DNA from: Micromonospora rosaria
GTDB taxonomy: Bacteria; Actinomycetota; Actinomycetes; Mycobacteriales; Micromonosporaceae
Assembly (NCBI RefSeq): GCF_001567585.1
Contig: NZ_LRQV01000028.1
Span: 1 to 61,203, forward strand
DNA: 61,203 nucleotides
Reading direction: 5' to 3'
Made by a program: the position numbers and the translations under genes. Positions 7,495 through 15,684 of this stretch are shown here, in pieces; the first letter of the stretch is position 1, and each line of letters opens with the position of its first letter. A model generated the notes under the pieces. The model did not search any database and had not been told where the DNA came from. It saw nothing but the letters and a program-made list of their open reading frames with translations.

Positions 7495-9004
7495 GCCGAC
7501 CGTACCCCCGCCGGCCCCGGCGGTGCCGCCGCCCGTGCCCGCCGGCCGGGTGCGGCGGTGGCTGGCCGGCCGGTCGCTGCGGGCCCGGCTGGTGGCCACC
7601 GTGGTCATGCTGCTGGCCCTGGTCAGCGTCGGCATCGGCGCGGTCACCACGGTCGCCCTGCGGCAGGTGCTGATCAACCAGGTCGACGACCAGCTCCGCC
7701 CGGAGAGCCGCTGGCCGGAGGGGCGGGAACCGATGCCCCCGAACCGGCGCTGGGACCTGCTGGGCATCCCGCCCGGCTTCCCGCCGGGCACCATCGTCGC
7801 CCAGGTCTCGGCCGGCCAGGTCGTGGCGGCCCGGACCCTCACCACCGGCCGGGCCGAGGAGGCGGTGCCGGTCGCCGCGCTGTCCCCCCTGGCCGGTCTG
7901 CCGACCGACGGCCGTCCCCGGACCCGCCACCTCGGCGAGCTGGGCGACTACCGGGTGGTCGCCCGGCAGATGACCGACGGCAGCGTCCGGGCCTTCGGCC
8001 TGCCGCTGGCCGGGGTGCAGGAGACCGTCTGGTGGATGGTCGCCGCCCAGGCCGGCCTCGTCACCGCCGGCCTGCTCGTCGTCGGCAGCGCCGGCGCGCT
8101 GATCGTGCGGGCCACCCTGCGCCCGTTGCGTCGGGTGGCCGCCACCGCCGGCCGGGTCACCGAGCTGCCCCTGGACCGGGGCGAGGTGGCGCTGTCGGTG
8201 CGGGTACCGGCCGCCGACACCGACCCGCGCACCGAGGTCGGGCAGGTCGGCGCCGCGCTCAACCGGATGCTCGGGCACGTCGCCGCCGCGCTCGCCGCCC
8301 GGCAGGCCAGCGAGACCCGGGTCCGCCAGTTCGTCGCCGACGCCAGCCACGAGCTGCGCACCCCGCTGGCGGCCATCCGGGGGTACGCCGAGGTGGCCCG
8401 GCGGGGCCGGGCCGAGGTGCCGCCGGACGTGGCACACGCGCTGCGCCGGGTCGAGTCGGAGAGCACCCGGATGACCAGCCTCGTCGACGACCTGCTGCTG
8501 CTGGCCCGGCTCGACTCCGGCCGCCCGCTCGCCACCGGCCCGGTCGACCTGAGCGCCCTGGTCGTCGACGCGGTCAGCGACGCGCACGTCGCCGGCCCCG
8601 AGCACCACTGGCAGCTCGACCTGCCCGACGAGGCGGTGACCGTCGCCGGCGACGCGGCCCGGCTGCACCAGGTGGTGGCGAACCTGCTGGCCAACGCCCG
8701 GGTGCACACGCCGGCCGGGACGACGGTCACCACCCGGCTGGGCGTCGACCCCGCCGGGGCCTGGCTCGGCGTCACCGACGACGGTCCGGGCATCCCGGCC
8801 GAGCTGCAACCCGAGGTCTTCGAACGGTTCGCCCGGGGCGACAGCTCCCGGTCCCGGGCGCACGGCAGTACCGGGCTCGGCCTGGCCATCGTGGCGGCCG
8901 TGGTGGAGGCCCACCACGGCACGGTCGACGTGGACAGTCGGCCGGGCCGCACCGAGTTCCGGGTCCGGCTGCCCGGCCCCCCCGAACCCCCCACGCACAC
9001 CTAG
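7472..9004 (+). CDS. sensor histidine kinase, partner of the upstream response regulator
   Basis: 510 aa; ATG overlaps the regulator gene by 23 nt. Proline-rich cytoplasmic start (1-28), TM1 about 40-65, an extracytoplasmic sensor region about 66-185, and TM2 about 186-213. HAMP-like region about 215-275, then the HisKA motif VADASHELRTPLAAI with phospho-His293. The ATPase domain follows at 390-505 with N-box NLLANARVHT, DDGPGIP and GLGLAIV. The sensor part has no recognised ligand fold. It transfers phosphate to the regulator encoded at 6748-7494. The architecture resembles the TcrY/TrcS and MprB type actinobacterial kinases, but I cannot assign orthology. Confidence 0.93.
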   Translation: MSSSPPTEPTVPPPAPAVPPPVPAGRVRRWLAGRSLRARLVATVVMLLALVSVGIGAVTTVALRQVLINQVDDQLRPESRWPEGREPMPPNRRWDLLGIPPGFPPGTIVAQVSAGQVVAARTLTTGRAEEAVPVAALSPLAGLPTDGRPRTRHLGELGDYRVVARQMTDGSVRAFGLPLAGVQETVWWMVAAQAGLVTAGLLVVGSAGALIVRATLRPLRRVAATAGRVTELPLDRGEVALSVRVPAADTDPRTEVGQVGAALNRMLGHVAAALAARQASETRVRQFVADASHELRTPLAAIRGYAEVARRGRAEVPPDVAHALRRVESESTRMTSLVDDLLLLARLDSGRPLATGPVDLSALVVDAVSDAHVAGPEHHWQLDLPDEAVTVAGDAARLHQVVANLLANARVHTPAGTTVTTRLGVDPAGAWLGVTDDGPGIPAELQPEVFERFARGDSSRSRAHGSTGLGLAIVAAVVEAHHGTVDVDSRPGRTEFRVRLPGPPEPPTHT

Positions 9005-9310
9005 CCGCCCCCACCCCACCCCACCCCCGCGATCTTGCAGTTGCGGTCCCCGATATGCGGTGAATGCCCGAGATACACGGGCCGTTCGTGCATGATCGCG
9101 CGGCGGGGGTGTGGCGGGGGTGGGTGTGCGGTGGGGTGGGGGTGGGGGTGGGGTGAAACAGGGCGGGCTAGTCGTCCGTGTCGGCCCCAGCGCGGGGAAG
9201 CCTCGCGTACGGTGTCAAAGAGACAACCACTCCGCAATCGTGACAAAAGCTCGGTACGCGGGGGATCGGAGGCGTCGGCACGGCGCGACGGCGAGGGAAG
9301 GGAGCGACCG
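9005..9310. other. 306-bp intergenic region with hairpin repeat and G-rich tract
   Basis: Between the histidine kinase stop and the small membrane protein start. It contains the 73-bp inverted-repeat element (9028-9100), flanked by C-rich runs on the left (9005-9028) and a tract of repeated G4-5 runs on the right (about 9101-9156). Nothing else was recognised; the downstream gene's promoter is probably within 9180-9300, but I see no convincing boxes. Confidence 0.7.
9028..9100. repeat. 73-bp inverted-repeat element, copy 1
   Basis: Left arm CGCGATCTTGCA (9028-9039) pairs with TGCATGATCGCG (9089-9100), 11 of 12 positions complementary. The loop is partly related to that of a second, equally long copy at 37549-37621. 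It looks like a dispersed REP-like hairpin in the intergenic space after the kinase gene. I recall similar sequences from Micromonospora genomes but cannot verify copy number here. Confidence 0.75.
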
Positions 9311-9460
9311 GTGATCGACCTGGCCTACCTGGATGCGGGTTCCGGCAGCCTGATCGTGCAGGCGGTGGTCGGTGGGGCGGCCGGCGTGGTGGTGGCCACG
9401 AAGCTCTACTGGCGACGACTCGTCGCCCGGTTCCGCCGGCAGCGCACCGACCAGAGCTGA
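9311..9460 (+). CDS. small conserved membrane protein
   Basis: 49 aa, GTG start with a strong GGGAAGGGAG site just upstream. The N-terminal YLDAGSGSLIVQ resembles the Y-D-P/A-G-T/S-GS motif of a small family often found beside surface-modifying enzymes. Residues 14-35 are one hydrophobic segment, followed by a basic tail (RRLVARFRRQR) expected to be cytoplasmic. Only 17 bp separate it from the methyltransferase gene, which overlaps the sulfatase-like gene, so the three probably form one transcription unit. Function unknown; it could be a small anchor or accessory subunit. Confidence 0.7.
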   Translation: MIDLAYLDAGSGSLIVQAVVGGAAGVVVATKLYWRRLVARFRRQRTDQS

Positions 9461-9477
9461 CCCGGTCGGCGCTGGCG

Positions 9478-10902
9478 ATGTCGATCTCCGAGTCCCCCAC
9501 CCGCGTCGAGCCCGCCTCCTTCCGCGACCCCGGCAACCAGGTCTTCTACGCCGGCTCCGAGGTGCTGCGCGGGCTCGACCCCCGCGCCGCCGAGCAGTGG
9601 CGCGCGCTGGCCGCCACCGACTTCTTCCCGGCGCTGCTGGCCGAGGGGAAGGTCTGCGGCACCGAACCCGTCGACCCGTCCCGGGTGCCGGCCGGCGTGA
9701 CCTGGGCCGCCGTGCTGCGGCACGAGCGCATCCCGTTCGTCTCCCACCCGTACGAGTGGTCCTTCTCGATGCTGCGCGACGCCGCGCTGCTGCACCTGGA
9801 GATCCTGCGTACGGCGTTGGCGGCCGACTTCACCACCAAGGACGGGTCGGCGTACAACCTCCAGTGGCGCGGGGCCGCGCCGGTCTTCATCGACGTCGGC
9901 TCGTTCGAGCCGCTGCGCGACGGCGAGCCCTGGGCCGGGTACCGGCAGTTCTGCCAGACGCTGCTCTATCCGCTGCTGCTCACCGCCCACCTCGGGCTGG
10001 ACTTCCGGCCCTGGCTGCGGGCCCAGGTCGACGGGATCGAGCCCGACCAGATGCGCCGGCTCTTCACCGGCCCCCGCCGGCTGCACCGGGGCGTACCGAC
10101 GCACGTGCACCTGCACGGCGCGATGCAGGCGCGCAACGCCCGGTCCAGCACCACCGACGTCCGGGCCCAACTGCGTGCCGCGGGGTACACCCGCGAGCTG
10201 TCGCTGGCCACCGTCCGGGGGGTCGAGCGGCTGGTCCGCCGGCTCGACCGGGCGCCGGCCGCCAGCCCGTGGGCGGACTACCAGCGCACCTGCGGGTACT
10301 CCGGTGCCGACCGGGTGGCCAAGGAGCGGTTCGTGGAGCTGGCGCTGACCACCGCCGGCTCGCCCCGCCTGGTGCTCGACCTCGGCGCCAACGACGGCCG
10401 GTACGCCCGGATCGCCGCCTGTCACGCCGACTACGTCGTCGCCGTCGAGCAGGACCCGGACGTGGTCGACACGCTCTACCGGACGCTGCGGACCGAGCAC
10501 GACCGGCGGATCCTGCCGCTGGTGATGGACCTCGCCGACCCGTCACCCGGCGGCGGCTGGCGCGGCGTCGAGCGGGCCGGCTTCGGCGCGCGGGCGCGGG
10601 CGGACGTGGTCCTCGCCCTGGCCGTGGTGCACCACCTGGCGCTCGGCCGCAACGTGCCGCTGCCGGCGGTGCTCGACTGGCTCCTCGACGCCGTCGCGCC
10701 GGGCGGTCGCCTGGTCGTGGAGTTCGTCCACCCGGACGATCCGATGGCCCGGCGGCTGCTCGACAACAAGCCCGACGGACTCTTCCCCGACTACCGGCGG
10801 GAGGCGTTCGAGGCGCTGCTGGCCGCCCGCTGCCGCGTCGAGCGGCGGCAGGACCTCCCCTCGGGCACCCGGACGCTCTACCAGGTGGCCGTGGGTGGCT
10901 GA
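9478..10902 (+). CDS. two-domain protein: kinase-like N-terminus and SAM methyltransferase
   Basis: 474 aa. Residues 295-470 are a class I SAM-dependent methyltransferase with motif I LVLDLGANDG (about 298-307), an acidic residue after beta-2 (VAVEQD), and ADVVLALAVVHHLALG. The N-terminal 290 residues belong to a conserved domain I know only from sequence. It contains KDGSAYN (121-127) and VFIDVGS (136-142), which look like the D-x4-N catalytic loop and metal-binding Asp of aminoglycoside-phosphotransferase-like kinases. The stop lies inside the next gene (8-nt overlap). The neighbouring small membrane protein and sulfatase/LTA-synthase-like enzyme suggest action on an envelope glycan or lipid. 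Methyltransferase is secure; the kinase-like reading is tentative. Confidence 0.8.
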   Translation: MSISESPTRVEPASFRDPGNQVFYAGSEVLRGLDPRAAEQWRALAATDFFPALLAEGKVCGTEPVDPSRVPAGVTWAAVLRHERIPFVSHPYEWSFSMLRDAALLHLEILRTALAADFTTKDGSAYNLQWRGAAPVFIDVGSFEPLRDGEPWAGYRQFCQTLLYPLLLTAHLGLDFRPWLRAQVDGIEPDQMRRLFTGPRRLHRGVPTHVHLHGAMQARNARSSTTDVRAQLRAAGYTRELSLATVRGVERLVRRLDRAPAASPWADYQRTCGYSGADRVAKERFVELALTTAGSPRLVLDLGANDGRYARIAACHADYVVAVEQDPDVVDTLYRTLRTEHDRRILPLVMDLADPSPGGGWRGVERAGFGARARADVVLALAVVHHLALGRNVPLPAVLDWLLDAVAPGGRLVVEFVHPDDPMARRLLDNKPDGLFPDYRREAFEALLAARCRVERRQDLPSGTRTLYQVAVGG

Positions 10903-12985
10903 GCCGACCCCGGTGCCCGCCGCCCCGGTCGCCGGGGCCACCGGGGGCGTTCAGGCCCCTGAGGTCACGCAGGGCGGCGAGGGAGCCGGGGGCGGTGGGG
11001 CGGCGGCCTGGCGGGTCGAGCTGCGCCGGCTGCTGGAGCTGACCGCCCTGGTCGGGCTGGTGGTCACCCAACCGCTGCTGGACGTGCTGGGCCGCAGCCC
11101 CGACTTCTTCCTGTTCCACGGTGCCGGCCCCGGCGACGTCGCGGCGCTGGTGGCGCTGATCGCGCTGCTGCCCACCGCCGGGCTGGGGCTGCTCGGCGCG
11201 GCGAGCCGGCTGGCCGGCCGGGCCGCCCGCGAAGCCGGGCACACCCTGCTGCTCGGGCTGCTGGTGGCCGCGCTGGCGGTCCAGGTCGGGCGGCACGGCA
11301 CGCCCCTGCGCGGGGTACCGCTGCTGGCGGCGGCGCTCGTGCTGGGCGCCGCCGGCACGTACGCGTACCGGCGGTTCGGCGTGCTGGGGCGGGTGCTGCG
11401 GGTGGCGGCGGTCGGGCCGTTGGTCTTCGTCGCGCTCTTCGTGCTCGTCTCGCCCGCCTCGACGGTGGTCCTGCCGCGCGGCTCCGGCGGCGTGGCCGGG
11501 GTGGCCCACGGGCCGGGGGTCCGGCCGCCGGTGGTGCTGCTGATCCTCGACGAGTTCCCGCTGGTCTCCCTGCTCGGCCCGGACGGTCGGATCGACGCCG
11601 AGCGGTATCCGCACTTCGCCGCGCTGGCGGCGGGCTCGACCTGGTACCCCGCCGCGACCGGGATCAGCGGCTGGACCCCGTACGCGCTGCCGGCGATGCT
11701 CACCGGCCGGTACCCGGCGACGGCGGGCGCCCCGCACTACTCGCGGTACCCGGACAACCTCTTCACCGCCCTGGGCGGCCGGTACGACATCCGCGCGCAG
11801 GAGAGCATCACCCGGCTCTGCCCGCCCAGCCGCTGCGACCAGCCGACCCGCCCGGAGCAGGGGCTCGGCGTGCTGGCCCGGCGCAGTGCCGAGCTGCTCG
11901 GGCGGATCGCCGCCCCGTGGGACAGCCGGGTCGACCCGGAGGAGTCGTACCGCGAGCCCACCCGCGCCGAGGCGGGCCTGGACGCGGCGGAGCCCGCCCC
12001 GACCGACCCGACGTTCCGCTGGGACCGGCTCAACGAGAGCCAGCCGGCCCGGTTCACCAGCTTCCTCGCCGGCCTGCGCCCGACCGCCCGGCCGACGCTG
12101 CACTTCCTGCACCTGCTGATGCCGCACGCGCCGTGGACGTACCTGCCGTCGGGGGCCCGCTACGACGCCCCGGAGGACCTGCCCAACGAGGGCGCCGGCT
12201 GGGTAGACCTGGCCCGGCAGCGGCACCTGGCGCAGCTCGGGTACACCGACCGGCTGATCGGCGAGACGCTGCGCACGCTGCGCGCCACCGGCCTGTACGA
12301 CCAGGCGCTGCTGGTGGTCACCGCCGACCACGGGGTGAGCTTCACCCGGGGGGCGCAGGGGCGGGGGATGGGCGCGATCCGCGCCGAGCCGGGCCAGGTG
12401 GCCGGGGTGCCGTTGTTCGTCAAGGAACCCGGGCAGCGCACCGGCCGGATCGACGAGCGCAACTGGGAGCACGTCGACCTGCTGCCGACCGTCCTCGACG
12501 TGGTCGGGATCCGGGTGCCGTGGTCGGTGGACGGCCGCTCCGCCCGCCAGTCGCCACGGGAACGGGCCGAGAAGCGCTTCTACGACCGGCCGGGTGAGCC
12601 GGTCACCATCCCCGGCGGGGTGCCCGTGCCGCCGCCGACGCCGGCACCGCACCCGCTGGTCGGCACGACCGTCGGCGACCAGCCGGTCAGGGGTACCGCC
12701 CGGGTGGCCGACCTGTCCGCGTTCGCCGCCGTCGACCCGGCCGAGGGGCGGCTGCCGGCCCTGGTCTGGGGCACCGTGCCGGACCGGGTACCCGACGGGA
12801 CCCTGCTCGCGGTGGCCGTCAACGGCCGGGTCGGCGCGGTCGTCCCGGTGGTGCCCCCGGACCCCGGCGGGCGCCGGTTCGCCGCCTTCGTCGCCGACGA
12901 CCGGCTCTTCCACGCCGGCGCCAACCGGCTGGACGTCTACCAGGTCGCCGCCGACGGTGGCCTGCACCGCCTCGCCCTGTCCTGA
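10895..12985 (+). CDS. membrane sulfatase/LTA-synthase-like phosphotransferase
   Basis: 696 aa, GTG start overlapping the methyltransferase gene by 8 nt. A low-complexity start (1-35) is followed by about five membrane segments between 45 and 190. Residues 205-545 form an alkaline phosphatase/sulfatase-superfamily domain: VVLLILDEFP for the first metal site, GWTPYALPAMLTG where the Thr/Ser nucleophile is expected, HFLHLLMPHAPW and VVTADHG for the distal metal site. This topology matches LtaS-type phosphoglycerol transferases and related surface sulfatases, so the active site should face outside. Residues 560-696 are an unassigned C-terminal domain with beta character. The real substrate is not shown. 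Confidence 0.85.
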   Translation: MAEPTPVPAAPVAGATGGVQAPEVTQGGEGAGGGGAAAWRVELRRLLELTALVGLVVTQPLLDVLGRSPDFFLFHGAGPGDVAALVALIALLPTAGLGLLGAASRLAGRAAREAGHTLLLGLLVAALAVQVGRHGTPLRGVPLLAAALVLGAAGTYAYRRFGVLGRVLRVAAVGPLVFVALFVLVSPASTVVLPRGSGGVAGVAHGPGVRPPVVLLILDEFPLVSLLGPDGRIDAERYPHFAALAAGSTWYPAATGISGWTPYALPAMLTGRYPATAGAPHYSRYPDNLFTALGGRYDIRAQESITRLCPPSRCDQPTRPEQGLGVLARRSAELLGRIAAPWDSRVDPEESYREPTRAEAGLDAAEPAPTDPTFRWDRLNESQPARFTSFLAGLRPTARPTLHFLHLLMPHAPWTYLPSGARYDAPEDLPNEGAGWVDLARQRHLAQLGYTDRLIGETLRTLRATGLYDQALLVVTADHGVSFTRGAQGRGMGAIRAEPGQVAGVPLFVKEPGQRTGRIDERNWEHVDLLPTVLDVVGIRVPWSVDGRSARQSPRERAEKRFYDRPGEPVTIPGGVPVPPPTPAPHPLVGTTVGDQPVRGTARVADLSAFAAVDPAEGRLPALVWGTVPDRVPDGTLLAVAVNGRVGAVVPVVPPDPGGRRFAAFVADDRLFHAGANRLDVYQVAADGGLHRLALS

Positions 12986-13333
12986 CTCCTGTCGACACTG
13001 CTGTCGGCCGCGAGGGTCAATGGGTGGAAAAAGGGCGCCACGTGCGCCCGTTTAGCGCTGCCTTATCCCGATATTCGACCCCGGTCGCCGCGGGGCGCCG
13101 CCACCGGCCGAGGGCCGCTCCGGCGGAAGGTTTTCCGTCCGCAGGCGGGGTACCCGAAGGGTCTTGCGGCGTCTGCCCGGCTCCGGCGGACAGAGGTTTT
13201 CCGATCCTACCGGTCGGGAATCGGGTGACGCATACCTCACCCCAGAACCACGGCGAGCGGTACCTCCGGAACCGCGTTTACGGTAAAAGCGAAGGCAATT
13301 CAACGTAGATCTGCCGGCGAAGCGAGGAACCAC
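12986..13333. other. 348-bp upstream region of citrate synthase
   Basis: No gene recognised. It holds two copies of GGTTTTCCG (13129-13137 and 13195-13203), the first forming a SigB/SigF-like promoter with GGGTAC at 13148-13153. A long leader of roughly 170 nt would follow. An A-rich stretch at 13281-13300 lies before the GAGGAA ribosome binding site of the next gene. Confidence 0.5.
13130..13153 (+). promoter_or_regulatory. possible SigB/SigF-type promoter upstream of gltA
   Basis: GTTT (13130-13133), 14-nt spacer, GGGTAC (13148-13153). The spacer is at the short end and the start codon is 180 nt downstream, so it is weaker than the other copies. A housekeeping promoter closer to the gene is likely as well but was not identified. 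Confidence 0.4.
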
Positions 13334-14617
<1,284 letters not shown>

Positions 14618-14640
14618 CCACCCGACCACCGCCGGTACCG

Positions 14641-14676
14641 AAAGGCCGCCGCCCCTACCAGGGGCCGGCGGCCTTT
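14641..14676 (+). terminator. intrinsic terminator after gltA
   Basis: Near-perfect stem: 14641-14656 (AAAGGCCGCCGCCCCT) pairs with 14660-14676, which has one bulged C, and the loop is 3 nt. The second arm ends in TTT. A-rich at the 5' base and T at the 3' base, it could work in both directions. Confidence 0.85.
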
Positions 14677-14903
14677 CGGTGTACGGGGCCGACCGGACCC
14701 GGTCGGACACGTACGTTCGTCGATCGATGATCGGTGCTCTCCGTGGACGCCCGGTCACCGTCCGGGCGCTCGTCACGGGGGAGCGACATGCTACTCCGGC
14801 TGGGTGTTCGACCACCACCTGGTCGACGGCGGCTCGTACGTCGACTGCTGAGCACCGTTCGGCCGGGCCGGAGGGATCGCCCCGGCCCGGCCGAAGGGGG
14901 TAC

Positions 14904-15596
14904 TCAGTGGTGGTGCTCCTCCTCGTGGGCGGTGTCCGGCAGGCTCCCGAGGACCTTGTTGACCACGTGGATCCGGGCCGCGCCGGCGCGGTAGTCGGCG
15001 CAGACCGTCTCCGCCTTCTCGGCCACCCGGGCCCCGGAGTCGGCGGGCGTCACGGCGAGGTCGGTGCCGGCGAGGGTCCGCACGGTGCCGGCGGCGACCA
15101 GGTCGGTGACCGAGTGGGCCCCGGTGACCACGTGCTCGCGCAGCAGCCCCCGCAGGGTCTCGGTCTCCTTCAGCAGCAGCTCGTCCACGTTGGCGGTGGA
15201 GAACTTGGCCTTGAAGGCGTCGTCGGTCGGGGCGAGGATGGTGACCCCGTCGGCGGCCGACAACTCCTCGGCCATCCCGGTCGCCCGGACCGCCGCCTCG
15301 AAGGTGGTGAGCACGGGGATCCAGGTGAGGGCCTGGTCAGGGGTCTGACCCACCAGGGAGGCCGGGTTGCCCGGCTCGTCGCCGGCGGGCAGCACGTCGC
15401 AGAGCGGGCCGGTGACCGCGACCGGGGTGGTGTCCGCGCCCCGGCCCGCCGGGGAGGAGTCCTCCTCCGTCGAGCTGGTGCACCCGGTGAGCGCGATCAG
15501 CAGGGACAGGGCCGCCCCGGTCACCGCCCGGCGGCGGAGCCGGCGGGTCCGGGACGGGGGCCCGGGGTACGGACCCGGAAGGACGGTGTCGGACAC
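14904..15596 (-). CDS. fasciclin-domain lipoprotein
   Basis: 230 aa from GTG at 15596, chosen because GGAGTGGAG lies 6 nt upstream; longer frames run into the M14 gene's terminator region. A lipoprotein signal with lipobox LTGC places the protein outside, anchored to the membrane. One FAS1 domain spans about 75-215, with the H1 motif VTILAPTDDAF and the H2-like end IHVVNKVL. Actinobacterial homologues include the secreted antigens MPT70/MPT83. The C-terminus ends in Glu and His residues (AHEEEHHH), a possible metal-binding tail. A Ser/Thr/Glu/Asp-rich linker follows the lipid anchor. Adhesion or matrix roles are family-level guesses. Confidence 0.88.
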   Translation of the reverse strand: MSDTVLPGPYPGPPSRTRRLRRRAVTGAALSLLIALTGCTSSTEEDSSPAGRGADTTPVAVTGPLCDVLPAGDEPGNPASLVGQTPDQALTWIPVLTTFEAAVRATGMAEELSAADGVTILAPTDDAFKAKFSTANVDELLLKETETLRGLLREHVVTGAHSVTDLVAAGTVRTLAGTDLAVTPADSGARVAEKAETVCADYRAGAARIHVVNKVLGSLPDTAHEEEHHH

Positions 15597-15627
15597 GGTG
15601 TTCTCCACTCCAGTACCGGTACGGGGG

Positions 15628-15660
15628 ACCGGCAGGCCGGCGCGGGGCCGACCTGCCGGT
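15628..15660 (-). terminator. hairpin downstream of the M14 carboxypeptidase gene
   Basis: ACCGGCAGG (15628-15636) pairs perfectly with CCTGCCGGT (15652-15660) over a GC-rich loop, 25 bp beyond the stop codon of the minus-strand gene. No T-run follows, as is common for actinomycete terminators. Confidence 0.45.
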
Positions 15661-15684
15661 GCCCGACGGGGCGGGGTCAGTCGC

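Noticed and set aside
10064..12967. Open frame of 967 codons opposite the sulfatase-like gene
   Set aside because: Low-complexity Arg/Pro/Gly translation in the antisense of a well-supported gene; typical GC-rich artefact.
14680..14903. Small frame encoding a Trp/His/Tyr-rich end (near 14790-14850) after gltA
   Set aside because: One frame looks protein-like (GWVFDHHLVDGG) but no start codon or ribosome binding site opens it.
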